A DNA stretch of 64,000 nucleotides from an uncultured Phascolarctobacterium sp. (GTDB taxonomy: Bacteria > Bacillota > Negativicutes > Acidaminococcales > Acidaminococcaceae), in assembly GCA_949285135.1 (NCBI GenBank), contig CASDXO010000007.1, positions 143,392 through 207,391 on the forward strand, read 5' to 3'. The notes under the pieces were generated by a model. That model searched no databases, was not told where the DNA came from, and saw only the letters and a list, made by a program, of their open reading frames with translations. The position numbers were made by a program, and so were the translations under genes. This document shows positions 45,268 through 54,365 of this stretch, piece after piece; the stretch's first letter is position 1; the number at the start of each line of letters is the position of its first letter.

Positions 45268-46613
45268 TTGCTTTTTCTCCTGAACTGCCGCATCCTGATG
45301 TCCATATCTGCACGTACCAGAGCCGGCTCATGGCCTCTGGCCCATTCATCCAGATGCCTGCGTAAACTTTTGGCTTCCTCGCTGTCCCATTTATCCTGAC
45401 TGACCAGCTCAAGATATCGCTTCAAATCCTGCACAATAGGCAAAGCCTGCGGACGAGTATCGACATTCTGGATATCGCGGAGCAGCTGATAGCTTTCGGC
45501 TCCTAACGAAAATTCCGGCTGATATACGCCTTCAAACTGTTTGTTCCATTTCAGTATACGGATACATTCTGCAGGAACTGTACTTAAAACCTGTGGGCTG
45601 TGCGTAGTAACAATAAACTGCACTTTAGGAAAAGCTTTCTGCAGATCATACAAAACTGTCTGCTGCCAGGAAGGATGCAAATGCATATCTACTTCATCTA
45701 TCAGCACAATACCGGGAGTATCGATAACTGCACGACAGCCAAGGTCAGGATTAAGCCTTACCATGCGATAGGCAAGATCTGCTGCCATACTGATAATACT
45801 GCGTGCACCATCACTTAATGCTTCCAAAGTCAATTCGCCCAAATCAGGATGACAGATAACAAAATCCTGCAACGCAAAACTATAGTCAATATTGTTCCAG
45901 CCCATACTTTGCAGACAGGTAGTTACTGCCTGACGCACAGCTCTCAGAACCATCTCATAGGGATTTTCTTTCTGTTCGCCTGTTTCCTGAATATAACGGG
46001 CAAATTCAGCAGCACTGAGTACTGCATATTTAAACCAATGTCCGAAAGTATTATAGGAAGACGATGGTTCCAGACATTCCTCATACCCCACATATCTTTC
46101 CAAATCAACTATTTTGCGCTGTCCAAACAATTTACTGTCATTCCACATTCTGGAAGTGCCGTAGTAAGCAAGTACAGGCAGTACTACCTTTTCATCCTCA
46201 TTACCGTTAACTACATCCCACAGTTTCCGGCCATAATCCGACAGCTGTTTGGCATGAACAGAAGTCGTCCGCCCACGGCTTGATTTCAGTTCACGCTTCC
46301 AGCTGATACCGACATTTTCGTCAACTTCTCCCTCTACTGTTATTTCTACAGGATATTTACTTTTCATGCGCAATATTCTTAAAGCTTCCAAACAACCGGC
46401 ATCTTTAATTTTCCGCACATCTTTTTCCGTCATATTGCGGCCTCTGATACTGAACGCATTCAGATATGGAGCCAAAGAAATTGCCAGTGCATCCAGAATG
46501 GCCGTCTTACCTTTGCCATTCTCACCCACAATAACTGTCATTTTTTTATTGAAATCTATTGCCAAATCATCATAACACCGGAAATTTTGTAAATGCAATT
46601 TACTGATACGCAT
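45264..46613 (-). CDS. AAA/SMC-like ATPase of a Septu-like defence pair (PtuA type)
   Basis: 449 residues. An OLD/RecF-like ABC ATPase: Walker A GENGKGKT (30-37), signature LSDGA (266-270), Walker B IVLIDEVD (302-309) and switch TTHSPQ (336-341). A helical insertion lies between the halves and a charged tail follows. With the HNH protein downstream it resembles PtuA-PtuB, where the ATPase complex controls the nuclease. Its start has GGAGGG upstream and a TATAAT about 35 bases further. Somewhat shorter than the best-studied PtuA proteins, so it may be a divergent branch. Confidence 0.78.
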   Translation of the reverse strand: MRISKLHLQNFRCYDDLAIDFNKKMTVIVGENGKGKTAILDALAISLAPYLNAFSIRGRNMTEKDVRKIKDAGCLEALRILRMKSKYPVEITVEGEVDENVGISWKRELKSSRGRTTSVHAKQLSDYGRKLWDVVNGNEDEKVVLPVLAYYGTSRMWNDSKLFGQRKIVDLERYVGYEECLEPSSSYNTFGHWFKYAVLSAAEFARYIQETGEQKENPYEMVLRAVRQAVTTCLQSMGWNNIDYSFALQDFVICHPDLGELTLEALSDGARSIISMAADLAYRMVRLNPDLGCRAVIDTPGIVLIDEVDMHLHPSWQQTVLYDLQKAFPKVQFIVTTHSPQVLSTVPAECIRILKWNKQFEGVYQPEFSLGAESYQLLRDIQNVDTRPQALPIVQDLKRYLELVSQDKWDSEEAKSLRRHLDEWARGHEPALVRADMDIRMRQFRRKSK

Positions 46614-46715
46614 GTAATTCCCTCCGTTTATGTTTATATATTTACATTATACCTCTAAAAATAACTGCTTAGAAACTATTTGCAGGCAAAAATTTTCTTT
46701 TTGCACCAAACAGTG

Positions 46716-46721
46716 TATAAT
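46716..46721 (+). promoter_or_regulatory. Candidate -10 of the DUF401 permease gene
   Basis: TATAAT preceded by GTG, 55 bases before the start. The -35 (TTTTCT at 17 bp) is weak. It lies in the divergent region shared with the ATPase gene. Confidence 0.4.
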
Positions 46722-46776
46722 AAAAAAACATTCTTATAATTTATTGTAAATATTTAAAGTAAAGGAGTCCTGTTTT

Positions 46777-47994
46777 ATGAATATCTTTTTACTGCTGATT
46801 ATCAGCATGTCCATAATACTGCTGCTGCTCCGACGGCATATACCCATTGGGCCATGTATGCTGGCCGGCGGTCTTTTTATCTGGATTGTCAAAAGCGCAC
46901 AACCGGTATTTCTTGGTCAGGCACTGCTGGAAACTGTGACTATGAGCCGTACCTATGATATTATTTTTGCTCTGTATTTTGTTATGTGCCTAGAAATAGA
47001 GCTGCGTACCAGCGGCGCACTCTCCGGCATGGTCAAGGCATTGCAGCGCATTTTCTCAAGCGCAAAATTTACTCTGGCTATCATGCCAGCCTTTCTTGGC
47101 CTGCTGCCTTCATTAGGCGGAGCACGCTTTTCTGCCCCAATCGTTGACGAAGCCAGCACTGATTTTGCACTTACTCAGGAGCATAAAGCTACCATCAATT
47201 TCTGGTTCAGACATATTTTTGAATACTCAAGTCCTATTATTCCTGGTATGATTATGGCATGCAGCATCGCCGGTGTTGCTTTCAGCGATTTTCTTGTCCA
47301 TCTCAGCTGGCTGACCTTACTCTCCTTTGCTGCTGGCTGGCTGGTACTAATTACGCCGATCAAAAATACGGCAGTAAAACAAGTACAGCCCATACAAACC
47401 GAATACCGCAGAAATATGTTTGATATGTATCTTTCTCTGTCTCCCGTTATTCTGACTTTCCTGCTGGTAGTCTTTCTTGATCTTAATGCTTCTCTGGCCA
47501 TGGGACTTGTAACTGCAGGAATGTTCTTCGTCCTGCAGCATACCAATCGTTTCGTTAACGGCAGAGAAGTCATCTTCGGCGCCTGTGACTGGAAAATGTT
47601 TCTCAATGTTATCTGCATTCTCTATTTTATCCAGATTCTGACAGTTACCAACGTACTGAACGAAATAGTCGTTGCCTTCCAGTCTTCACCGCTGCCCGTA
47701 CCAGTCATCATTGCTGCCGTATCTTTCATTATCGGCGTTCTGACAGGTATGTCACAGGGGCATGTAGCTATCGTTATGCCCATCGTAGCGGCTATGGGGA
47801 CCGGCGACCTCAATCTTGCCGGTGTAGCTATGGCTTTCGGCGTTGCCGGACAAATGCTTACTCCTACGCATATGTGTCTGGTTGTTACATTGGATTATTT
47901 TAAGGCTAACTTTTTTAAAACACTGCAGCCAATTTTATTAATTGAGGCTATCGTTCTTTCAGTCTTCAGTATTTATACTTATTTTACCTGGTAA
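46777..47994 (+). CDS. DUF401 family membrane permease
   Basis: 405 residues with about ten hydrophobic helices. DUF401 belongs to the ion transporter superfamily of anion/organic acid carriers; no substrate is established. Motifs: LGLLPSLGGARFSAPIVDEAS (begins about 107) and NFWFRHIFEYSSPIIPGMI, with a matching loop in the second half (GVLTGMSQGHVAIVMPIV and GQMLTPTHMCLVVT), suggesting an internal two-fold repeat. AAAGGAG precedes the ATG. Divergent from the Septu-like operon, single-gene unit. Confidence 0.85.
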   Translation: MNIFLLLIISMSIILLLLRRHIPIGPCMLAGGLFIWIVKSAQPVFLGQALLETVTMSRTYDIIFALYFVMCLEIELRTSGALSGMVKALQRIFSSAKFTLAIMPAFLGLLPSLGGARFSAPIVDEASTDFALTQEHKATINFWFRHIFEYSSPIIPGMIMACSIAGVAFSDFLVHLSWLTLLSFAAGWLVLITPIKNTAVKQVQPIQTEYRRNMFDMYLSLSPVILTFLLVVFLDLNASLAMGLVTAGMFFVLQHTNRFVNGREVIFGACDWKMFLNVICILYFIQILTVTNVLNEIVVAFQSSPLPVPVIIAAVSFIIGVLTGMSQGHVAIVMPIVAAMGTGDLNLAGVAMAFGVAGQMLTPTHMCLVVTLDYFKANFFKTLQPILLIEAIVLSVFSIYTYFTW

Positions 47995-48000
47995 AAAACA

Positions 48001-48031
48001 ATACCCCGCATCATAAACCGATGCGGGGTAT
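48001..48031. terminator. Bidirectional terminator
   Basis: 12-bp perfect stem ATACCCCGCATC / GATGCGGGGTAT, 7-nt loop, between the convergent DUF401 and YbjQ genes, followed by TATTTTTTA on the plus strand and a T run on the minus strand. Confidence 0.87.
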
Positions 48032-48042
48032 TATTTTTTATC

Positions 48043-48363
48043 CTACTTTAATACCACGGCTGTGCCTGATACACTGACCATCAGCATGCCATTTTCTTTA
48101 CCCAAAACTTCGTAATCAACGTCTACTCCGATAACGGCGTTAGCGCCCATTCTGGCAGCACGGCTGCACATTTCTTCCAGAGCCTTTTCCCGCGCTTCCT
48201 GCAGTTCATTTTCATAAGTACCGCTGCGCCCGCCTAAAATATCGGTAATTCCGGAAAACATATCCTTAATAAAGTTTACACCGGAAACAACTTCACCAAA
48301 AACAATACCTTTATATTCCACAATCTCTTTACCTGCCACAACAGGAGTTGTCGTTACTAACAT
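48043..48363 (-). CDS. YbjQ family protein (DUF74)
   Basis: 106 residues, full length. YbjQ proteins form pentameric beta-rich rings and are often labelled heavy-metal-binding, but their role is unclear. Characteristic: [25 protein letters not shown] at the N-terminus (spanning the first 28 residues), a helix with [26 protein letters not shown], and a terminal strand [17 protein letters not shown] precedes the ATG. Confidence 0.9.
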   Translation of the reverse strand: MLVTTTPVVAGKEIVEYKGIVFGEVVSGVNFIKDMFSGITDILGGRSGTYENELQEAREKALEEMCSRAARMGANAVIGVDVDYEVLGKENGMLMVSVSGTAVVLK

Positions 48364-48560
48364 CGCAGTACCTCCTTGATTTATTTTGCTGTACTATTTC
48401 GCCTCCAGCCAGCAACTTCCTGCTGCAGGCAAAATTTTATTCTTATGGAAATAATGCTCAAACCTTTAATAAATAAACAAATATCCCAAAAGCAGCAATA
48501 TTATTTCTCAGTATGCAGAAAATAAAAAAACTCAAGATAAAAATCTTGAGTTAAAATTTC

Positions 48561-48646
48561 TGGTGCGGTCGGTGGGATTTGAACCCACACGGGGTCTCCC
48601 CCACTACCCCCTCAAAGTAGCGTGTCTGCCGTTCCACCACGACCGC
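48561..48646 (-). tRNA. tRNA-Leu (anticodon GAG)
   Basis: Minus-strand cloverleaf with acceptor GCGGTCG / CGACCGC, encoded CCA, T-arm GGTTCAAATCC and a long variable arm (class II). The loop TTGAGGG gives anticodon GAG, reading CTC/CTT. Confidence 0.94.
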
Positions 48647-48666
48647 ATTGTGAAGATAAAAAAAAA

Positions 48667-48752
48667 TGGTGCGGTAGAGAGGATTTGAACCTCCACGGGG
48701 TTGCCCCCACTAGCTCCTGAGGCTAGCGCGTCTGCCGTTCCGCCACTACCGC
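48667..48752 (-). tRNA. tRNA-Leu (anticodon CAG)
   Basis: Minus-strand cloverleaf with acceptor GCGGTAG / CTACCGC, encoded CCA, T-arm GGTTCAAATCC and long variable arm. The loop CTCAGGA gives anticodon CAG, reading CTG. It is 20 bases upstream of the other tRNA-Leu and probably shares its transcript. Confidence 0.95.
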
Positions 48753-48843
48753 ATTTCTTTTTATTCAGTTGTCATCAGCAACAATGTTATAATACCACAT
48801 GCCCGTAAGTCTGTCAACAACTTTTTCTAAAATTTTATATTTT

Positions 48844-49461
48844 TTATAAGCGATCTTTGTAAAGCAGATAATACCGGTCACGATCATGCAACACCTTTGC
48901 AACATATTCCTTGGTATCCGGATATGGTATGGCCTCAAGATTGGTAAAATCGTAATTCCAGCCATTTTCTGCCATCCATTCCTTTGTCTGTCCGCGTCCC
49001 GCATTATAAGCTATCATAATCAGAGTCAGATTACGCTGGAATTCATGTTCCAGTTCTCCTATATACCAACAGCCCATACGGATATTCTTTCTGGTCTGAT
49101 ACAAATCATTATCCTGATAATTTTTTAACCCCATCTGCTCTGCAATCCAGCGTCCTGTTTCAGGCATAATCTGCATTAAGCCAACTGCACCTGCATCAGA
49201 AACAGCCTTAGGGTCAAAGCCACTTTCATTTTTGATAATGGCAGCTATCAAAAATGGGTCAATATTGTTTTTTTCGCTGTATTCTAATATATCCTGCTGA
49301 TACGGCCACATATAAACAAAGCGCATCTGAACGGCATCACTGTTCCATAGCTTCCAGCCGCCGCAACCTAACAGCAATATCAGCAGGCAGACAAGAATAT
49401 GCATATATTTTTTTATCTTGTCTGCTGATGTTTTCTTAGTTCTTTTTTTCCTGCCTGCCAA
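48844..49461 (-). CDS. Lytic transglycosylase, SLT family, membrane-anchored
   Basis: 205 residues from a TTG start with GGAGAAG upstream. After a basic N-terminus and one hydrophobic anchor (about 20-38), the SLT/goose-lysozyme-like domain follows: AAIIKNESGFDPKAVSDAGA (catalytic Glu in NES, about 80), GLMQIMPETG and IAYNAGRG. It cleaves the MurNAc-GlcNAc bond of peptidoglycan in the periplasm, forming 1,6-anhydro ends. It overlaps coaE by 26 bases, at the end of the polA-mutM-coaE operon. Confidence 0.92.
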   Translation of the reverse strand: MAGRKKRTKKTSADKIKKYMHILVCLLILLLGCGGWKLWNSDAVQMRFVYMWPYQQDILEYSEKNNIDPFLIAAIIKNESGFDPKAVSDAGAVGLMQIMPETGRWIAEQMGLKNYQDNDLYQTRKNIRMGCWYIGELEHEFQRNLTLIMIAYNAGRGQTKEWMAENGWNYDFTNLEAIPYPDTKEYVAKVLHDRDRYYLLYKDRL

Positions 49462-50059
49462 AATCTTCTCCTAAAATCCTCTTTACCTCTCTGCGTACTG
49501 CCTCCAGAGTATCCTGCAGTTCACCGCTGTTATCAAAAATTACTCCGGCATACTGTTTCTTGGCTTCCAAAGACATCTGCGCCGCAATACGGTTTCTTAC
49601 GTCTGCCTCAGCCATACCACTGCGCAGCATAGCTCTTTTTATCTGTTCCTGTACGCTTACTGCTACCAGCCAGACTACATCAACTTTTTTATGCCAGCCG
49701 CATTCAATCAGCAGCGGTACATCCAATACGGCTGCCGGATAATTCTGCTGCCTGCATGTCGCCAGAAAAAGCTCTGCTTCTTGCAATACTATTTGATGAA
49801 TAATTGTTTCCAGTTTTTTTAAAGCTTCTTTATCATTAAAAACCAGCGCCGCAACTTTTTCTCTGTCAAGCTCGCCAGCTTCCGTAAGATACCCGTCACC
49901 TAAAGCCTGCCGCACCAATCGCAATCCTTCACTGCCGGCGGCAACAGCCTGCCTGCTGACCTCATCAGCATCAAATACAGGCAATCCTAAGCGGCGCAGT
50001 TCCGCTGATACCGTACTTTTCCCTGACGCTATGCCACCTGTTAATCCTATCACTACCAT
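49436..50059 (-). CDS. coaE: Dephospho-CoA kinase
   Basis: 207 residues. Phosphorylates dephospho-CoA to CoA, the last step of CoA synthesis. P-loop GGIASGKSTVS (8-18), DADEVSRQAV and LDVPLLIECGWHKKVD are characteristic of the family. AGGAG precedes the ATG. 9 bp after mutM; the arrangement polA-mutM-coaE is widespread in Firmicutes. Confidence 0.94.
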   Translation of the reverse strand: MVVIGLTGGIASGKSTVSAELRRLGLPVFDADEVSRQAVAAGSEGLRLVRQALGDGYLTEAGELDREKVAALVFNDKEALKKLETIIHQIVLQEAELFLATCRQQNYPAAVLDVPLLIECGWHKKVDVVWLVAVSVQEQIKRAMLRSGMAEADVRNRIAAQMSLEAKKQYAGVIFDNSGELQDTLEAVRREVKRILGEDFGRQEKKN

Positions 50060-50068
50060 GGTAAACTC

Positions 50069-50890
50069 CTATTTCTGACAAAACTCACAATACGTTGTTC
50101 CTCTGCCGCCAACCTTTGCAGAAGTCAGCGGCCTGCCGCAGCATTTGCATGGCTTACCACCCCGTCCGTATACCAGCAGATATTTCTGGTTTTCGCCGCT
50201 GTTTCCCTCTCCATCTTTGTAATCACGGAAAGTAGTACCACGATTTTTAATACCCTGTGCAATAACTGTATTTACAGCGCAACACAGCTCCTCAATTTCG
50301 ACAGCAGAAAGAGAAGCTGCCGTGCGCATGGGATTGATTTTAGACAGAGCAAGGCATTCATCAGCATAAATATTGCCTAATCCGGCAATAACCGTCTGGT
50401 CTAAAATAAAGCTCTTTACTGCTCTGCGGCTGCGTGCAGCCAGCGGACGCAGATAATCTGCCGTAAAACCGCTGCTTAACGGTTCAGGGCCTAAAGTTTC
50501 ATAGCCTTCGATATAATAATCGTTGTCAGTTACCAGATACAACGTACCAAAAGTGCGAATATCAGTAAACCACATAGTAACACCATCAGTAAGTACAAAT
50601 TTTATTTTGGCATAATGCGGTTCTTCTTTATTGCTTGCCTGAGCGATAAGAGCGCCTGTCATACGCAGATGCACAATCATTTTGCTGTTACTGTCTATAT
50701 GCAGCACCAGATACTTGCCCTTGCGGCCAACCTCAGTAATCGTCCTGCCCGCCAGTCTGCTGGCAAATTCTTCTGCTGACGGATATTTAATCAGCCTTGG
50801 CAGTCTTACTTCTACTGATACTATTTTCTTACCCGTAATATGAGGAGCAAGAGTTTTGCGTACCTGCTCCACCTCCGGCATCTCCGGCAT
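50069..50890 (-). CDS. mutM: Formamidopyrimidine-DNA glycosylase
   Basis: 273 residues. Removes 8-oxoguanine and formamidopyrimidines and nicks the abasic site. I place the start at 50890 because GGAG is 8 bases upstream and because this gives MPEMPEVE, aligning with the conserved N-terminal Pro-Glu catalytic pair of MutM. The C-terminus is the C4 zinc finger CKCCGRPLTSAKVGGRGTTYCEFC (first pair at about 246). Located 17 bp after polA. Confidence 0.95.
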   Translation of the reverse strand: MPEMPEVEQVRKTLAPHITGKKIVSVEVRLPRLIKYPSAEEFASRLAGRTITEVGRKGKYLVLHIDSNSKMIVHLRMTGALIAQASNKEEPHYAKIKFVLTDGVTMWFTDIRTFGTLYLVTDNDYYIEGYETLGPEPLSSGFTADYLRPLAARSRRAVKSFILDQTVIAGLGNIYADECLALSKINPMRTAASLSAVEIEELCCAVNTVIAQGIKNRGTTFRDYKDGEGNSGENQKYLLVYGRGGKPCKCCGRPLTSAKVGGRGTTYCEFCQK

Positions 50891-50907
50891 CTGTATCACT
50901 CCATTTC

Positions 50908-53496
50908 CTATTTCGTCTGTGCCCAGTTACGTCCAAACTTTACCTCAGCAGCCAGCGGTATTTCCAGCTGTACGGCACTTTCCATTGCCTGACGTACCAA
51001 TACTGCAGCCGCTTCTTTTTCTTCTTCCGGTACTTCCAGTACCAGTTCGTCATGTACCTGCAGCAGAATACGCGTCCGCAGCCCCTGTTCTTTTAATGCA
51101 GTAGCAACTCTGAGCATCGCCAGCTTCATAATATCAGCTGCAGTACCCTGAATAGGCATATTGATTGCCGTACGCTCCGCAAAGCTGCGCAGATTGAAAT
51201 TACTGTTGCGTATATCCGGCAGATATCTGCGGCGTCCCATTAAGGTAGCAACATATCCCTGCGTACGCGCAGTCTGCACAATATTATCCATATATTCCTT
51301 AACACCGGTATAGCGCTCAAAATAACTGCTGATATATCCGGCAGCTTCCTTACGTGTTATCCCCAGCTGCTTGGCCAGACCAAAGTCACTGATTCCATAT
51401 ACTATACCGAAGTTTACAGCCTTGGCTCTGGTACGCATCTGTCCGGTTACTTCATCTATCGGCAGGCCGAACACCTCGGCAGCTGTACGGGCGTGTACAT
51501 CCTGTCCGTGACGGAAAGATTCCAGCAGCAGCCTGTCTTTGGCAATGCAGGCCAGTATCCTCAGCTCTACCTGGGAATAGTCGCAGCTCATAAGACAGTC
51601 ATAGCCTTCTCCCGGCACAAATATTTCTCTGATCTGCCTGCCTTCTTCCGTTCTGGCAGGAATATTCTGCAGATTAGGATCCGTACTGGACAGCCTGCCT
51701 GTTACGGTAACAGTCTGCTGAAAATGTGTATGTATGCGACCAGTAGCCGGATTGACCAACGGCCTTAGTCCATCAAGATAGGTAGACTGCAGCTTGGCCA
51801 GTTTCCTGTGTTCCAGTATAGTGCTGATAATAGGATGTTTGCCTTCTAACTCTTCCAATACTTTAACATCAGTAGAATAGCCTGTCTTGGTCTTTTTAAT
51901 AACAGGCAGCTGCAGCTTTTCAAATAATACTGTTCCCAGCTGTTTGGGAGATTTCAGATTAAAATCTTCTCCTGCCTGTTCTCTGGCCTGCTTTTCCAGC
52001 TTATCTATCCTGAAGGACATATCCTCAGAAAGCTGCTCCAGCATTTCCATATCCGGCTTAATACCGTTATACTCCATCTCTGCGAGTACTGCTGCCAGCG
52101 GCAGTTCCAGTGAGGTATACAGCTCCAGCTGCTGATGGTCCCGCAGCCTGTCCTGCAACAACTCAGACAGCAGGGCAATGGCTTCACTCTCATTTTCATA
52201 TTTCTGACCCAGATATCTTACTGCCAATGCTTCTAATTCATAGGACGTGTGTCCCGGTTCATCCAGATAAGCAGCCAGAGCTACATCACCGACAATTCCC
52301 TGCGGCATAAGATGCATACAGCGTCCTATTTTATAGATTTCCTTGCTGTTGCAGGTAATTTTTTTCTGCTCTGCATCCTGAAGCCAGTCATAAAACTGCT
52401 GCCAGCAACTGCTGCGCTCTTCAAGCACGTACACTGTTCCGTTATGGAATATTTCTGCACTCGTAAAATATTCATTTGGCAGCGAACCTCCACCGGTAAC
52501 ATAAAAACTTACCGTACTGCCTTTCATCTGCGCCAACAGCAGAGAAGCCTCCTGCGGCTGCTGCAAAATGTGGCGTTCTGCCTTCCCGCCCACAACTTCT
52601 CCGAACATGGTAAAATCACCAGTATCATTACTGAGCACAGCAGCAAAACGCTCATACATATTTCTGAATTCCAAATCCTGCATAATCCCGCGGGCGTCTT
52701 CACGCATTCCGCCAAGTTCATAAGCAGCCATATCAAGCTCAACCGGTACATCCGTAAAAATAGTCGCCAGTTTTTTTGACAGCAGCGCCTGTTCCTTGTT
52801 TTCACTGAGCCTGGATTTCAGCGCCTTACCGCTGATTTTATCTATATTCTCCAATACTCCTTCGACACTGCCGTATTCCTTAATCAGCTTCAGCGCTGTT
52901 TTTGGCCCCACGCCCGGCACACCAGGAATATTATCGGAAGTATCGCCCATCAGCCCTTTAAGCTCGATTAGCTGAACCGGTACAAGTCCTTCATAATCAT
53001 CGGTAAAGACAGCTTCATCATACACCTTGATATCGCTGATGCCTTTCTTCGTATAAAACACTCTGGTACGTTTATCCAGCAGCTGCAGTTCATCCCTGTC
53101 GCCGGTAACGATGATGACCTCTATCTCCTGCGGAGCGTGCACGGCAAAAGTACCGATAATATCATCTGCTTCGTAATTATCCAGCTCCAGAACCCGGATA
53201 TTCATTGCCTCCAAAACTTTAGCTGCCAGCGGAAACTGTTCAGAAAGCTCACTGGGAGTAGGCTTGCGCTGACCTTTATAATCAGCATACATTTCCGTAC
53301 GAAAGGTTTTACGTGATTTATCAAATGCTACGGCCATATACTTTGGCTGCACTTCCTCCAGCAGCCGCAGCAGCATATTGCATAACCCGTATACTGCACC
53401 AGTATGCACGCCACGTTTATTCATCAGCGGCGGCAGAGCAAAAAAAGCTCTGTGAATAAGACTGCTGCCATCTATAACCAAAAATTTATCTGCCAT
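50908..53496 (-). CDS. polA: DNA polymerase I
   Basis: 862 residues. Replication-gap filling and repair polymerase. N-terminal 5'-3' exonuclease domain (1-290; FLVIDGSSLIHRAFFALPP, YEADDIIGT, GLMGDTSDNIPGVPGVGPKTA), a central 3'-5' exonuclease-like domain (about 300-460) that lacks the usual Asp/Glu metal ligands, and a C-terminal polymerase domain with motif A SCDYSQVELRILA, motif B RTRAKAVNFGIVYG and motif C LQVHDELVLEVP. The proofreading domain therefore looks inactive, as in Bacillus homologues. First gene of the operon with mutM, coaE and the transglycosylase. Confidence 0.96.
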   Translation of the reverse strand: MADKFLVIDGSSLIHRAFFALPPLMNKRGVHTGAVYGLCNMLLRLLEEVQPKYMAVAFDKSRKTFRTEMYADYKGQRKPTPSELSEQFPLAAKVLEAMNIRVLELDNYEADDIIGTFAVHAPQEIEVIIVTGDRDELQLLDKRTRVFYTKKGISDIKVYDEAVFTDDYEGLVPVQLIELKGLMGDTSDNIPGVPGVGPKTALKLIKEYGSVEGVLENIDKISGKALKSRLSENKEQALLSKKLATIFTDVPVELDMAAYELGGMREDARGIMQDLEFRNMYERFAAVLSNDTGDFTMFGEVVGGKAERHILQQPQEASLLLAQMKGSTVSFYVTGGGSLPNEYFTSAEIFHNGTVYVLEERSSCWQQFYDWLQDAEQKKITCNSKEIYKIGRCMHLMPQGIVGDVALAAYLDEPGHTSYELEALAVRYLGQKYENESEAIALLSELLQDRLRDHQQLELYTSLELPLAAVLAEMEYNGIKPDMEMLEQLSEDMSFRIDKLEKQAREQAGEDFNLKSPKQLGTVLFEKLQLPVIKKTKTGYSTDVKVLEELEGKHPIISTILEHRKLAKLQSTYLDGLRPLVNPATGRIHTHFQQTVTVTGRLSSTDPNLQNIPARTEEGRQIREIFVPGEGYDCLMSCDYSQVELRILACIAKDRLLLESFRHGQDVHARTAAEVFGLPIDEVTGQMRTRAKAVNFGIVYGISDFGLAKQLGITRKEAAGYISSYFERYTGVKEYMDNIVQTARTQGYVATLMGRRRYLPDIRNSNFNLRSFAERTAINMPIQGTAADIMKLAMLRVATALKEQGLRTRILLQVHDELVLEVPEEEKEAAAVLVRQAMESAVQLEIPLAAEVKFGRNWAQTK

Positions 53497-53601
53497 GATA
53501 TCTCCTCATTGCCTTAAAAGCTAAAATAATATTATTTTTTTATTATAACATATAAATGAGTACTGATTTACAGGCTGCAGTTAATTTTTCCCAATAAAAA
53601 A

Positions 53602-53627
53602 GAATGTACGGACTCAGCCGTACATTC
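53602..53627 (-). terminator. Terminator of the small secreted protein gene
   Basis: 10-bp perfect stem GAATGTACGG / CCGTACATTC, loop of 6, then a TTTTTTATT run on the minus strand. Confidence 0.82.
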
Positions 53628-53636
53628 CGTTAAAAC

Positions 53637-54059
53637 TTATTTCTGTTCCTGAGCAGCGTCTTCTTTGGGAGGCAAAGCAAGCGCAAATTTTGCCAGCAGG
53701 GGTTTTTCATTTTCTACTTTAAACATGAAGACAAACTGAGCTTCCGGCACCAGTGCAAAGCTGCTCTGATATCTGAGCACATCAACATCTTTACCTTTCT
53801 CTACCAGGAAAAGCTGTTTTTCATTTAATTTACCAAAATTCTTATCCAGTTGTTCTCTGAAATTATTAAAGGTTTCTTCGTTGAAATCCTTCTGCATATC
53901 TTCCGTCATCATCGAAGCTATGGCAGAATATTTGGTAGCAGACAAAAATTTATTGATGATTGTCTCTTCGGCATCCAGCACCTTACCGTTGCTGGCACTG
54001 CAAACAGCACTGAACGCCAGCATAAATACCATGGTCAGCATAAGCACAATTTTCTTCAT
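53637..54059 (-). CDS. Small exported protein of unknown function
   Basis: 140 residues from the ATG at 54059, with AGGAGG 8 bases upstream. A signal peptide (MKKIVLMLTMVFMLAFSAV, cleavage near CSAS) exports it. The mature part is a mostly helical then beta-strand domain, DAEETIINKFLSATKYSAIASMM followed by a short beta sheet ending LAKFALALPP, similar in outline to small NTF2-like or DUF3887-type periplasmic proteins; that match is weak. Single-gene unit with its own terminator, divergent from the Nik-type operon. Confidence 0.65.
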   Translation of the reverse strand: MKKIVLMLTMVFMLAFSAVCSASNGKVLDAEETIINKFLSATKYSAIASMMTEDMQKDFNEETFNNFREQLDKNFGKLNEKQLFLVEKGKDVDVLRYQSSFALVPEAQFVFMFKVENEKPLLAKFALALPPKEDAAQEQK

Positions 54060-54203
54060 AATCAAATCCTCCTAAATACAATTAAAGATTTCTCATAATT
54101 ATAAGCTTTTTATACTAATTAAGCAACATAAAGCTTTGCATTCTTACATAAATATCACAATTGTAGCTAAAATGTAAGCATCTGTTCAAGCATATATCTT
54201 CTA

Positions 54204-54212
54204 TGATATAAT
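54204..54212 (+). promoter_or_regulatory. Extended -10 promoter of the Nik-type operon
   Basis: TG-A-TATAAT (54204-54212), a consensus extended -10. No convincing -35. The predicted start is about 54219, at the foot of the first leader hairpin. Confidence 0.6.
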
Positions 54213-54218
54213 ATTATA

Positions 54219-54350
54219 TACTGCAAGAGCAGTTACCGGCCGCAGAAGCGGCTTTATCAAACTGATAATCACAGTAAAATAATAAATTCTGCTTAGCTAT
54301 GAAGGCTCAGTCATCCCTGTACGGGATATTGATTTTTCATGGCTTTTTTT
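54219..54350 (+). ncRNA. Structured leader with intrinsic terminator (candidate riboswitch or attenuator)
   Basis: Three consecutive perfect hairpins: ACTGC-aaga-GCAGT (54220-54233), GCCGC-agaa-GCGGC (54239-54252) and TTATCA-aac-TGATAA (54254-54268). After a 26-nt linker comes a long terminator: outer 9-bp stem 54295-54303 with 54336-54344 (one U-G), inner stems 54307-54311/54328-54332 and 54313-54317/54323-54327, then T at 54344-54350. The ribosome site and ATG follow within 16 bases. It does not match the cobalamin, NiCo, SAM, fluoride or manganese riboswitch consensus that I know. Ligand unknown. Confidence 0.6.
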
Positions 54351-54365
54351 ATGTCAGGAGGAAAA

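Larger units (their letters stand above)
54060..54365. other. Intergenic region holding the Nik-type operon leader
   Basis: About 306 bases with no gene. The left part is AT-rich with nothing I can support except the likely promoter of the small exported protein. The right part holds an extended -10 and a structured leader (see the two following entries). Confidence 0.7.

Noticed and set aside
44394..46776. Retron with PtuAB effectors
   Set aside because: No reverse transcriptase gene or msr-msd-like inverted repeats flank the ATPase/HNH pair, so only a Septu-like call is supported.
54219..54350. Cobalamin or NiCo riboswitch in front of the Nik-type operon
   Set aside because: The leader is too short for cobalamin and shows none of its conserved boxes; the hairpins do not match the NiCo consensus as I know it.
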